Source: Candidatus Methanophagales archaeon
GTDB taxonomy: Archaea > Halobacteriota > Syntropharchaeia > Alkanophagales > Methanospirareceae
DNA length: 39,823 nucleotides
Assembly: GCA_029241965.1 (NCBI GenBank)
Contig: JAPWVK010000178.1
Span: 1-39,823, forward strand
Direction of reading: 5' to 3'
Position numbers and translations under genes: made by a program. Each line of letters starts with the position of its first letter. Position 1 is the first letter of the stretch. Shown in pieces: positions 18,432 to 28,465 of this stretch. The notes under the pieces were generated by a model. That model saw nothing but the letters and a program-made list of their open reading frames with translations, was not told where the DNA came from and searched no databases.

Positions 18432-18914
18432 GCAACGTTTTCATTTCAACACTGATTTTTTTTGCGAAAATCTTTGATTTCTCTTTTATACGCTGTCCTG
18501 CGAAGTTGAGATTAGATTATTTGCATTTGTTTAGCTAACCACCGATTACACAAATTTTCACGAGAAATCTTTTCTTAAAAATAAAAAGCTTTACCAAAAG
18601 AAGTTATTTGCGTTTTTCGTTTAGCACCGGTTTTCTTTTTATAAAAAAGAAAAAGTGTTGTGCTAATCTCGTGAGATCTCGTGGTTTTACCCATGTTGTA
18701 CAAATACCTTTATTCTATGCTTTGTGCCTAAATGCTCCGCCGCATGGAGGCGAGGGTAAAAAGCATTATGCCTCTGAAAATCATCTAAAACACAATTAAA
18801 TAGCAGATAAGTACCAGTCCTTCTATTCCACGACGACTTAGCCGTAGCACACAGGCGACTACTGACATAAATCAGTTAAAAAGTTGTTTATTCTACAAAA
18901 AGGATGGTTTTATC

Positions 18915-19340
18915 ATGGAAGAAGAAGAGAGTGAGGTAACAAAAACAGTTAGGGAAGCGGTGGTGAACGCCTTTGAGAAAGGAGAAGACATAACAGAGAA
19001 AGTAAGTGAGATTACCCGAGATGTCGTCAAGAAAGTATTGGAAGGTGCAGAAGTCACAAGGGATAAAGTAGAATCAACGGCTAAAGATGCGATGAAAGGT
19101 GCAATCGAAGGTGCAGAGAAGACAAAAGTAGAAGTTACCGGGATAATCAAAGGGGCTGCGGAGGGCATAATTGAGGGGACGAAGGAGGCTGGCGTCAAAA
19201 CCGTTGACCTGATGGAGCACGCCGCTGAAGCCGCGCTAGACTCCGCGAAAGAAGTGGGTGGTAAGACCGCAGATATAGCAAAAGACGTTGTAAAAGGCGT
19301 TCTCGGTGCCGTCAAAGAAGTATTAGAGAAGAAGAAATAA
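18915..19340 (+). CDS. Amphipathic-helix/LEA-like repetitive protein (141 aa)
   Basis: Soluble, Cys-free, Lys/Glu/Ala/Val-rich: repeated (V/A)KGxxEGAExTKxxV blocks. Confidence 0.7.
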   Translation: MEEEESEVTKTVREAVVNAFEKGEDITEKVSEITRDVVKKVLEGAEVTRDKVESTAKDAMKGAIEGAEKTKVEVTGIIKGAAEGIIEGTKEAGVKTVDLMEHAAEAALDSAKEVGGKTADIAKDVVKGVLGAVKEVLEKKK

Positions 19341-19646
19341 TGCGATAATGGCATTTCGTGAAATCAGTCCGATAACTCGGACATATCGCCATATCAATCG
19401 TTATCTTACGGATAGCCCTAAATATCTTCAGGAATTATTATAAACTTACCATCCAAAAACACAATCTCAAAGCGCTTTTCATATCCCCTACGCTTTTCAT
19501 CTTCATCGCTTTTTCGGGCAACTCATATCGCCGTTGTTGCGTGACTGCCCTTTTACATAGCCACATCCCGCGAGATTGCAGAATGTTTATCTATTCATAT
19601 GTTTCATTACTGCTTGGTCAAATACTTTTCATTTTCCACCTTAATT

Positions 19647-21653
19647 TCACTCTTTTTCATCAATTAAATTCCATCGTTCCACATATTTTTCTAAAATATC
19701 ACCTTCATTCAAAAACCTTGAAACCTCGGAAAAACCCAAATAAGATTGTTCAAAATAGTTCCGTCCCGTGTATTCGATCTCTGGTTTTAGAAGATATAAG
19801 TTTTCTTTAGCCCTAGTTGCCGCCACATATAATAACCTCCTCTCCTCTTCTACATTTTCCTCGCTGTCCAAAGAATAAGTAGACGGCAGATAACCATCAA
19901 CAAGAAAGATTATGAATACGGTATGCCATTCAAGTCCTTTTGCTGAATGAATCGTTGATAAAATTAAATTTTCATCCTCGTTGTCAGTAACTTCTACATC
20001 AACTTGACTGGCCTCTAATGGCTCTAAGGTAGTATCAACTAAAAATTGCTCTAAATTATTATATCTTTCCGCGATTCTAACTAAGGACTCTAAATCCTTT
20101 TGTCTCTTATTAAAATCATCGTATTTTTTCTCAAATAGCGGTTTATAGTATTCAAGTAGAATGACTATTTGTTCTGCAGGTGTAATCTCTTCAGATTTGA
20201 TCTCTTCAATGGTAGAACCCAATCTATTCAAATTCCCACCGTACTTTCTACTTAAAAATCTATTTACTTTAAAAAATTCCAGCCCCTTATCTTTGTCAAC
20301 AATTTCGGTAATTATATCATTCGCCGTTTTGGTACCAATTCCTTCGATCAATAATAATATTCGATGCCAGCTAACAGCATCTAACGGATTAAAAACAATT
20401 CTTAAATGAGCAATTACGTCCTTAACATGAGCGGCCTCAATAAATTTAAACCCACCGTGTTTCACGAAAGGAATATTATGGTTTTTTAATTCAATCTCTA
20501 AATCATTAGAAAGCCATCCTGCCCGAAACAGGACGGCAATGTCATTCAGTGGTATTTCCTCCTCTCTCAGCTCCAATACTCGTTGAACGATAAATTGTGA
20601 CTGATAATTTTCGTTCTCCGCCTCAATAAAGACCGGTTTTTGATTGCCTTCCCTTTTAGTAAACAGGTTTTTAGGGTATTTTTCATTTGCATACCTGATA
20701 ATTTCATTCGTCAAATCAAGGATCGGCTGCGTACTTCGATAGTTTTCTTCGAGGGTGATGATCTTCGTATCTGGAAATATCTTTGGGAAATCCATGATAT
20801 TTTTGAAGTTCGCTCCCCGAAAGGCATAAATACTTTGTGAATCGTCGCCCACTACCATGATGTTTTGATGTTCTGAAGCGAGTAAACAGGCTATACGTGC
20901 CTGTAATTTGTTTGTATCCTGGTACTCGTCAATCAATATATATTTGTAAAAATTTGATAATTTCGTTCTCACCACGTTATTCTCCTCTAAAAGTTGTTTT
21001 AGATACACGAGCAGGTCGTCATAATCCATAATGGATTTAGCTTTTTTGTATAGTTTATAACGTTCATTTATCTTTTGGATGTCGCTTAAATTAACTATGA
21101 ATTGTGGATAATCTGCTTTTACAACAAGTTCAATCGTGCAACTTTTATTTATTGATTTGCTTATAACCTTTCGAATGGTTGCTTTTTTGGGAAATCTTTT
21201 CTCTTTTTTGTGAAACCCGAGCTGCGTTCTGATTACATTAATGGCATCTTCGGCATCGCTATTGTCGAGAATCGTGAAATTCGTGTTGAATCCAATGAGA
21301 CCTGCGTATTTTCTGAGGATTGTATTTGCAAAAGAGTGGAAGGTCCCACCCGCTACTTTTGAACATCTTTCATCCAGGATACTTGATGCCCTTCTGAGCA
21401 TCTCATTAGCAGCCCGCCTCGTAAAAGTAAGCAATAGTATTGACGCAGGATTTATACCCAATTCAACCAGTTTTGCTACTCTATATACCAAAGTTCTCGT
21501 TTTGCCTGTGCCCGCACCCGCGATTACTAATACCGGGCCATCCGTTATCGCTACGGCTTTGTGCTGAGCCTCATTTAGTTCTTCTTCATAGTTTATCTTA
21601 AAAGACTTTTCTGGCTCTTTTCTTAGCTTTTTTAGTTTGTATTTTTTTGCCAT
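19647..21653 (-). CDS. UvrD/Rep-family superfamily I DNA helicase
   Basis: GPVLVIAGAGTGKTRTLVYRV, LLLTFTRRAANEML, YILIDEYQDTNKLQ, VGDDSQSIYAFRGA, LEENYRSTQPIL, STIHSAKGLEWHTVFI, RRLLYVAATRAKENLYL. Confidence 0.95.
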   Translation of the reverse strand: MAKKYKLKKLRKEPEKSFKINYEEELNEAQHKAVAITDGPVLVIAGAGTGKTRTLVYRVAKLVELGINPASILLLTFTRRAANEMLRRASSILDERCSKVAGGTFHSFANTILRKYAGLIGFNTNFTILDNSDAEDAINVIRTQLGFHKKEKRFPKKATIRKVISKSINKSCTIELVVKADYPQFIVNLSDIQKINERYKLYKKAKSIMDYDDLLVYLKQLLEENNVVRTKLSNFYKYILIDEYQDTNKLQARIACLLASEHQNIMVVGDDSQSIYAFRGANFKNIMDFPKIFPDTKIITLEENYRSTQPILDLTNEIIRYANEKYPKNLFTKREGNQKPVFIEAENENYQSQFIVQRVLELREEEIPLNDIAVLFRAGWLSNDLEIELKNHNIPFVKHGGFKFIEAAHVKDVIAHLRIVFNPLDAVSWHRILLLIEGIGTKTANDIITEIVDKDKGLEFFKVNRFLSRKYGGNLNRLGSTIEEIKSEEITPAEQIVILLEYYKPLFEKKYDDFNKRQKDLESLVRIAERYNNLEQFLVDTTLEPLEASQVDVEVTDNEDENLILSTIHSAKGLEWHTVFIIFLVDGYLPSTYSLDSEENVEEERRLLYVAATRAKENLYLLKPEIEYTGRNYFEQSYLGFSEVSRFLNEGDILEKYVERWNLIDEKE

Positions 21654-21940
21654 GATAAAACCCTAAAATCTGTTTTTTTTCCGTTGTGTATAAAGTATAA
21701 CTTCTAGCTATTTAATTTCGGACGCAGATTTATACGGATTGCACGGATTTGTGTTCTTCTGCGTTAAACTGCGCTAAACGTGGTCAATACTTAAAATTAG
21801 TTGAATTACATGCTTTTCACCTTTGTCAATAGATAACTGCCGTATCTTAAAGTGCGAGATAATTACTCTTTTTACCGGATATAACCAATCGTGACATCGC
21901 TCATCGCAAGTATATGAAAACGCATCAGTGCCAATATTTT

Positions 21941-22235
21941 TTATTTTAATCCATATCCGCTCACTCTTGCTTTTATCAGGGCTTCATCAAAATATTTAAT
22001 CTCTACCATAAATAGATGGTTTTTTCATCTTGATTTGATACCCAAACACATCTGCTATGAGGCAGGTTTTGCCTTTTTTCCGAGATAATTCACACCCTAC
22101 GTATTCAGAAAGACAACTCTTTTTGGTCTTCAGGAATTTTTCCACTGCCGGATACAATTCCTTCTCGTATATTTTATCCTGCCTGACTCCTAGTGATTCA
22201 TTTAGGATGCGCTGAAATCCTTTTGCCTTCTTTTA
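21941..22235 (-). pseudogene. Degenerate PD-(D/E)XK-like nuclease-type gene
   Basis: Minus strand: KIYEKELYPAVEKFLKTKKSCLSEYVGCELSRKKGKTCLIADVFGYQ, then a frameshift to VEIKYFDEALIKARVSGYGLK*. Confidence 0.45.
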
Positions 22236-22243
22236 ACCTATTA

Positions 22244-23308
22244 TTACCAAAATTTGGGGATTTTACCATCTCTCCTTCCGAACCCAGGTAGAGGTTGGCT
22301 GTGCTGAGGACATGGGTCAGTTAGAACTCCTGAGACTCCAGAACTTCCTTTCGCCCATTTTATGTTATCAATTGCCTCAATAAACTTAGACATATCGCCA
22401 ACCCCAGAATCATCAAAAGTATGATTTAAAGTCAATTTTATAGAAACTTCTGGTTCCTCAAGAAAATCTCTGGAAATGAACCTAAAGAAAAGTCTTTTGG
22501 AACTATTTTTCTCAATTTTACACGTGAATACATCAGTATCAAAATCTTTCCACTCACCATCATCCAACTTGATCCTATATAGAATGGTAGTTGTTTCCTT
22601 ATCGTCAGTAAACGCTGTTAAAGAGACATCATCTATTGTTGTGTCGTAATCAGCCCTATTATAGAAAATTGAGCTCACTAAAAATGCTATAAATGATTTT
22701 GAGTTATTGTCGCCTCTTATCTCTACATTCAACTCATCTGCATCAAAACTTTCCCCATAACATGAATTCTTTGAACTACTATAATATAGCTCTGGAACGT
22801 GCCGAGCACTTTTTATAATCACTTCCTGACTCCCCTTTCTCTTATTCCATAAATCCATCAAACGTGTTTTAACCAAATCTTTAAGCTGATCCGGGTTTTT
22901 AAATGGTTTGTAAGTATGCTCATTCTCTTTGATCTCGTTTATCCATCTATCAACTTTCTCTTCCCTATCCTTAACCTCTTTGATATAAATTAGAATACAA
23001 TCCTCTTCAATTTCAGAACAAGCATCGTTATACTCTTTGTGCGTTGGTGACTCCCCGTAATCATTGTTTCCATATTCTGAACCTAAAATTAAAATATATA
23101 TGTCGCTATCTCTAACTCCTTCAGATTGAATCCTATCTGGTTTTTTCCCACTGGGTATCTCTTTCGCGTTTTCCCAATCCCAAACCTTAAATGGTATGCC
23201 TTCGTGGTCCCAAAGCTCAGAGATCCCTTCCTTTACCTTATTTTTTTCCTCTTTTAATTCATCGAGTCTCGAACTTATGAAAACCATTGGTGGCTTCTTA
23301 TTATTCAT
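22244..23308 (-). CDS. DUF4062-domain protein with uncharacterised C-terminal beta-rich region
   Basis: PMVFISSRLDELKEEKNKVKEGISEL..IPFKVWDWE..RIQSEGVRDSDIYILILGSEYGNNDYGESPTHKEYNDA. Confidence 0.75.
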   Translation of the reverse strand: MNNKKPPMVFISSRLDELKEEKNKVKEGISELWDHEGIPFKVWDWENAKEIPSGKKPDRIQSEGVRDSDIYILILGSEYGNNDYGESPTHKEYNDACSEIEEDCILIYIKEVKDREEKVDRWINEIKENEHTYKPFKNPDQLKDLVKTRLMDLWNKRKGSQEVIIKSARHVPELYYSSSKNSCYGESFDADELNVEIRGDNNSKSFIAFLVSSIFYNRADYDTTIDDVSLTAFTDDKETTTILYRIKLDDGEWKDFDTDVFTCKIEKNSSKRLFFRFISRDFLEEPEVSIKLTLNHTFDDSGVGDMSKFIEAIDNIKWAKGSSGVSGVLTDPCPQHSQPLPGFGRRDGKIPKFW

Positions 23309-24030
23309 AATTCTTTATTCCACTTTTCTAAAAGTCTCTTATCATTTTTAGTAAGTAGAGAAGTATTATATTTCTTCTCCAAGTTATAAATTGCATCATA
23401 TATCTCGATTGCGGTTTTAATATTCTTCTTGTTATAATGAATTTTGGCTTGGAATCTATAAGCTTTGGAAATGTCACGAAGCGCAGCAGGCAAAGGCAAA
23501 GCCTGAATCCAATATAATATTGCCTCATTAAGATTTCTCCATGCATCATCATTGACATTTTTTGCATTCATTCCAGTTTCTATTGCTTTTCTCCAATAAG
23601 CATCTCCCAAAGTCCAGTAAATACTTTCAGCCTCAAATTTTGTAATAGACAATGCTTCTTTTGCTAATTCTATGCCTTTGTCATATTCCCCATTTTTTAT
23701 TAGTGATAGTGCCTCAAAATACAATAGATTTGCTCTTTTTTGTGTCTCTGAAAATACTGCATAATCCTCTATGCTTGCTTTTTTTAGTATCAATTGAGTG
23801 ATTTCAAAAGGACTTAAATTAACATAATTTGGATCTAGTTTCTGCAGTATCCCATCTTCAGTTAGATTTATGGGACTATTTTTAGATTTCCTAGTCACGA
23901 CTTTTTCATCTTTTGGATTTTCATTTTCTTTAGTCTCTCCTTTGCGTATTCCTTTCGCTTCTTCCATTTTTTGTTTTGAATATTCCCTTTGTTTATTTCT
24001 TTTCCCTTTAAATCTATCCAGTATTCCCAT
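23305..24030 (-). CDS. TPR-like protein, coupled to the DUF4062 gene
   Basis: Charged N-terminus then helical repeats (ALSLIKNGEYDKGIELAKEALSITKFEAESIYWTLGDAYWRKA...). Stop overlaps the next start by 4 nt. Confidence 0.65.
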   Translation of the reverse strand: MGILDRFKGKRNKQREYSKQKMEEAKGIRKGETKENENPKDEKVVTRKSKNSPINLTEDGILQKLDPNYVNLSPFEITQLILKKASIEDYAVFSETQKRANLLYFEALSLIKNGEYDKGIELAKEALSITKFEAESIYWTLGDAYWRKAIETGMNAKNVNDDAWRNLNEAILYWIQALPLPAALRDISKAYRFQAKIHYNKKNIKTAIEIYDAIYNLEKKYNTSLLTKNDKRLLEKWNKEL

Positions 24031-24178
24031 CTATTTCGCCCCCTCTTTTATAGTGCTCATCTTTCGAAACGGGAGTATGTGAGGGTGTTGTTGCCATCTC
24101 CTCAATACATCCCGCTAACATAGCTACTGCTATAACCGCTGTGATTGCTACTAAAGCTGCTATGGTTTTTCTTTTCAT
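24014..24178 (-). CDS. Short lipoprotein-leader peptide (54 aa), truncated paralog of neighbouring lipoproteins
   Basis: MKRKTIAALVAITAVIAVAMLAGCIEEMATTPSHTPVSKDEHYKRGGEIDGNTG*. Overlaps the start of the TPR gene. Confidence 0.6.
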   Translation of the reverse strand: MKRKTIAALVAITAVIAVAMLAGCIEEMATTPSHTPVSKDEHYKRGGEIDGNTG

Positions 24179-24244
24179 TTTTCTTTTACCACTTCCTACT
24201 CTTTTTTATATCTGGAAAGAAAAGAGGATTAATAATAATCCTCT
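24126..24244 (-). repeat. Duplicated hairpin + leader + signal-peptide start, copy 1
   Basis: Nearly identical to 25613-25732, including ctatggtttttcttttcatttttcttttaccacttcctactctttttt-atatctggaaagaaaag.ggattaataataatcct. Confidence 0.85.
24223..24244 (-). terminator. Perfect 9-bp inverted repeat with 4-nt loop at the 3' end of the 24243-24998 gene
   Basis: agaggatta-ataa-taatcctct, followed on the minus strand by tttctttcc. Confidence 0.45.
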
Positions 24245-24998
24245 ACAAGGTATAACTCAGTAGAACCACACCATATGCGGCACTTGTACTTTCAGATTTC
24301 ACGACTGCACCGTTTTTGAGTATCTCAACAGTTAAAGTACGGTCAGTATCATCCTTTTTTTGGATTGATGCACTAACAATAAATTTCGGTGATGATATAG
24401 TGAATGTTTCTGAACCAGTGCCATCTACTGATTTTAAACCCTCTATGTCACCATAACTACCAGACCATGAACCTGAATAAATAACGTTTAATTGTATCCT
24501 CTGTGGTTTTTGTGTGACCGTTGTTGTTTTTATTGTTTGTACAGGGGTATCCTTCTCCCTTTTTTTGTCAATCTCCCCAATTTTCATGTACCCATTATCA
24601 ATCTGTGCCCACCCTGGGCATTTAGCATAATTAAACCCGCTTGCATTTATCCAGGATCCATTCTTTCCGTTCACTACTTCGATCAATACATACCCTTCAT
24701 TCCTTGAATCTAATATATGTGAACCAAAAATCGAATTTGAATTCGTCCCCTTTCTGTGAATTATATCTCCCACCTTGAACTTTGGCGTTGGTATAGGAGT
24801 AGGTGTTGGAGTCGGTTCTAGTGTAGGCGTAGGTGCCGGTGAGACCCTAGGCTTCTCTGTCGGTTGTGGCAGATTTTCCACATATTCTGTTAAAAATTCA
24901 CTATTAGATTGTTCACTATTTTCCACACAACCAGCCATCATACTCGCAACTAAAACCGCCACTATTGTTATTCCAATACACATATATTTTCTTTTCAT
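24243..24998 (-). CDS. Lipoprotein with PT-rich linker
   Basis: Start reassigned to MKRKYMCIGITIVAVLVASMMAGCVEN; linker SPAPTPTLEPTPTPTPIPTP. Confidence 0.75.
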   Translation of the reverse strand: MKRKYMCIGITIVAVLVASMMAGCVENSEQSNSEFLTEYVENLPQPTEKPRVSPAPTPTLEPTPTPTPIPTPKFKVGDIIHRKGTNSNSIFGSHILDSRNEGYVLIEVVNGKNGSWINASGFNYAKCPGWAQIDNGYMKIGEIDKKREKDTPVQTIKTTTVTQKPQRIQLNVIYSGSWSGSYGDIEGLKSVDGTGSETFTISSPKFIVSASIQKKDDTDRTLTVEILKNGAVVKSESTSAAYGVVLLSYTL

Positions 24999-25005
24999 TT
25001 TTCTT

Positions 25006-25665
25006 TTATTCCTCATAAAGTCTAAAAATATCGCTTCTATCTGCGAAAGTCCCTTGTTTTGGTGTGTAAATAGTCGCTTCCACCGCACCATACCTATAAT
25101 CTGTAGAAGGATCAACAGATATTTCTTCTTTGGGAATACGAATCTCGGGACCCAAAAAACCAAGAATTATTTGATCTTCTGTATAATGAGCAGAAAATAC
25201 CAATTTTGTCTTTGGTGCTATAGAACTCTCGCCAGCATATATTTTTACATCAGCCGATATAGGCATCTTTTCAGTGCTTTTATCAGCAATAATATCCCCT
25301 TTTGCATCCAGATAAACTATTTCGATAACAGGTCCATCATTTTCCATATCTGCATCCCAATTATCCCAATTGAGACCACCGCTAACCCTTATTGAAGTAA
25401 GCCCTTCTATCTTTTCAAATGGAATAGCTGTTGGAGTCGGGCTCGGTGTTGGTGTTGATGTCGGCACAACCGTTGGAATAGCTGTTGGTGTTGGCGTTAT
25501 CTCAGGAGTGGATGTTGGCACTGATGTTGGTGTCGGTGTTGGAACCAGTGTTGGTGTAGATGTTGGAACCTGCGTTGTTGCTTCCTCTTCTACACAACCC
25601 TCAAACATCGCCACTGCTACAACCGCTGCGACTGCAATTAAACTTACTATGGTTTTTCTTTTCAT
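25006..25665 (-). CDS. Lipoprotein with PT-rich linker
   Basis: MKRKTIVSLIAVAAVVAVAMFEGCVEEEATTQ; long (PT)n/VPT linker; C-terminal ~130-aa beta-rich domain. Confidence 0.75.
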   Translation of the reverse strand: MKRKTIVSLIAVAAVVAVAMFEGCVEEEATTQVPTSTPTLVPTPTPTSVPTSTPEITPTPTAIPTVVPTSTPTPSPTPTAIPFEKIEGLTSIRVSGGLNWDNWDADMENDGPVIEIVYLDAKGDIIADKSTEKMPISADVKIYAGESSIAPKTKLVFSAHYTEDQIILGFLGPEIRIPKEEISVDPSTDYRYGAVEATIYTPKQGTFADRSDIFRLYEE

Positions 25666-25732
25666 TTTTCTTTTACCACTTCCTACTCTTTTTTTATATC
25701 TGGAAAGAAAAGGGGATTAATAATAATCCTCC
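25613..25732 (-). repeat. Duplicated hairpin + leader + signal-peptide start, copy 2
   Basis: See 24126-24244. Confidence 0.85.
25712..25731 (-). terminator. Homologous hairpin just after the 25741 stop
   Basis: ggggatta-ataa-taatcctc (one G.T pair). Confidence 0.45.
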
Positions 25733-25740
25733 GCTCCAGT

Positions 25741-27825
25741 TCAAGCTTTCAACTGATCTATTAAATTCCCGCTGGCATCATAGAGTTTCGCAGTATCGCC
25801 ATCATTATTCCAAATGGGTCTCCCGCTTCCCCAGTATAATTCAATAGTGGTATCGGTCCCTTTGCCTGTGTATAGTGTTACTGTGGCTCCCGAAGATAAA
25901 GTGAACGAAGGGAAGATGTATGTGTGTATGGCACCCTCATCCGTGATTTTCCACTCAGTTAGTTTTATTGACGATGCACCGGAATTGGTTATTTTTACCC
26001 ACTCATCAGCAAGATTAATTTCGCTGATATACACGGAAGGGGTTGGTGTTGGTGTTGGTGTCAAAGTTCCATGTACTTCTGATAGTCCGCCAGCCGTTAC
26101 CTCTACCGAGGTTGACCAATCCTGATAACCATCCTGTGAAAGCTTAATCGTGTGGGTACCGGGGGACGTTGTAATCGTGGTTGGTGTTATTGACATAGGT
26201 CCAACAGCCCTTTCGCCATCGAATTCTATCACGGCACCCGAGGGGTCCGAAGTGATTTTGATAGTGCCGGATGTAGGTGGTGTCGGCGTCACGTTGTATC
26301 CCAATATAATCGCGGGAATCCAATTATCGTATCTTTCCCCATTTACATCCACAAATTCAGTACAGTTTATCCGCCCGTTTACTGTTAGCAGTGCATCCGT
26401 ATGATGAATCTGTGGATACGAGCTTGTACGTATCTCATAGTTGTATGTTTTGTTTGCACACAACTTAAATGATTCAGGGAAAGAGAGGCTTTGCCAATCG
26501 CCGTTATATCCTGCCCACGGCAGTGTCTCGACACTCCAAGATTCATTACAAATTTTAGCGTATTCCGTATGCCCACCCGTTCCTGTGCAGGGATACGTGT
26601 AAAACTTTTGCACAATGATTGCTTGGTTTAACTCTATTGTTCCATTATGCGTGCCTGCGATACTGGGATATGTTCCGGTACTGGTGTCGAACACTAACCC
26701 TTTAGAAACTGTTATTGCTTGGAACGTTGTATTTATCGCACCATCATCATCGGTTACTGTTAGATTCACGGTGAAAGTACCGGCTGAAGTGTAAGAATAG
26801 GTGATAATTTGTTCTGTCGTGTTCGTGATGTTTCCATCTCCAAAGGTCCATTCGTATTTCGTGATGTCTCCATCAGGGTCTGTTGAATTGGATGCGTTGA
26901 ATGTTATCGTTTGTGCTACAATAGGATTTGCCGGTGAATACGTGAAATTAGCAACCGGTGGTTGGTTCTCCTTTAACGTTACGTTCCACATCCAAGCATG
27001 CATATCAGTCCCATTTGCATTTGTCACGATTGCCGAAACGTTCCAGGTTCCAGCGACAGCACTCGTGTTCGTATAAGTTACTTCCGTTACGCTTTCGTTT
27101 GTTTGAACTTCGGTTCCATTTATCTGCCAGCTTACGTTTACTGTTTGGTTTACAGTTATGTTGAACGTTCTTGTTGCTCTTTCAATGTCATTTACTGGCG
27201 ATTCTGGCGCATAGAATATTATCTTTGGTGGTGCTCCCGTTTTTTCTCCATACTTTATCGTGTAGTAGTTGAAAGTGTAAAGGAGAGTGTGAGTGTTTCT
27301 ATCATGAGAAGTGCCAGTTACGATTACATTACCTGATGTGTCCGTGGCTACACCATAAGCAAAATCACCGAATACACTATCATAGCCACTATCAGAGCTT
27401 TTGCTCCATAACTCATATCCATCGGGGTCATACTTTATCGTGTAGTAGTTATTATTGCTTCCATCCTGAGAAGTGCCAGTTACGATCACATTACCCGATG
27501 CGTCCGTTGCTACTCCTCTTGCACTATCACTGTTTCCACTATCATAGCTTCTATTCCATAACTCATATCCATCGGGGTTATACTTTATCGTGTAGTAGTT
27601 AGTATTGTTTCCATCCTGATTTGAATTGCCGGTTACGATTACGTTACCTGATGCGTCAGTAGCTACTCCTTGAGCCCCACCTCCGCTATAGCTTCTATTC
27701 CATAACTCATATCCATCGGGGTCATACTTTATCGTGTAGTAGTTAGCAGTGCTTCCATCTTGAGAATAGCCAGTTACGATTACATTACCTGATACGTCAG
27801 TGGCTACTCCGTTTGCGCTATCATT
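25741..27825 (-). pseudogene. Large secreted protein, C-terminal part: SBBP-like propeller repeats, PKD, recurrent module, PEGA, lamin-tail-like domain
   Basis: Frame open from 27825 without ATG (first GTG at 27489). NVIVTGTSQDGSNNNYYTIKYDPDGYELW repeats; PVANFTYSPANPIV...WTFGDGN (PKD); GTYPSIAGTHNGTI...WIPAIIL; GTIKITSDPSGAVIEFDGE (PEGA); VYISEINLADEWVKITNSG (LTD). Confidence 0.7.
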
Positions 27826-27898
27826 TTACGTTTTCATTTCCTCGTACGTCTTGGGCTCGAGTGTTTCCTCGATCAGTAAATCCTCATTCATAGCTTCT

Positions 27899-28465
27899 CT
27901 ACCATAACTCATATCCATCGGGGTCATACTTTATCGTGTAGTAGTCACCATCAGATGTACCAGTAACGATTACATTACCTGATACGTCAGTGGCTACTTC
28001 ATAAGCAGTATTAGTGTATCCACCATCATAGGTTCTGCTCCATAACTCATATCCATAGGGGTTATACTTTATCGTGTAGTAGTTACGAGTGTAACTATGG
28101 GTTAAAGTATCCTGAGAACACCCGGTTACGATTACGTTCCCTGATGCGTCAGTGGCTACTCCGTGAGCCCACTCATAGTTTCCACTATCATAGGTTCTGC
28201 TCCATAACTCAGTTCCATCGGGGTCATACTTTATCGTGTAGTAGTTCTCATTCAGTCCTTTAGGAGACTTCATGTGCCCAGTAACGATTACATTACCTGA
28301 TGCGTCAGTAGCTACGCCTTGAGCCCAATCAGATCCACTACTATCATAAGTTCTGTTCCATAACTCAGTTACTTCTGCACTCACCGGCATCACAGCTAAA
28401 AAGAAGAACGCTATTATCGATACCAAAGCGATTAGGGTTATTTTCTCGCGTTTCATTTTTCTCAC
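27899..28465 (-). pseudogene. N-terminal part of the same propeller protein (signal peptide + repeats), stopped by TAG at 27899
   Basis: MKREKITLIALVSIIAFFFLAVMPVSAEVTELWNRTYDSSGSDWAQGVATDASGNVIVTG..., the same repeat unit as 25741-27825. Confidence 0.75.

Noticed and set aside
18893-19354. Minus-strand 153-aa ORF
   Set aside because: Ser/Thr/Ala-rich low-complexity antisense of the LEA-like ORF 18915-19340, which has the better composition and start.
21715-21790. cggacgcagatttatacggattgcacggatttgtgttcttctgcgttaaactgcgc as a mobile-element end
   Set aside because: Looks like a dispersed intergenic repeat type seen in many genomes, but with one copy here and no terminal inverted repeats an element cannot be supported.
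24775-25720. Plus-strand ORFs with VGVGVGVG / SVGVGAG repeats (24775-25395, 25370-25720)
   Set aside because: They are antisense of the PT-rich linkers of two well-supported minus-strand lipoproteins.
27300-28360. Periodic ~100-170-bp repeats resembling a CRISPR or satellite array
   Set aside because: Repeats are in frame and encode DASGNVIVTG...YYTIKYDPDGYELW propeller units, with no short repeat/spacer structure.
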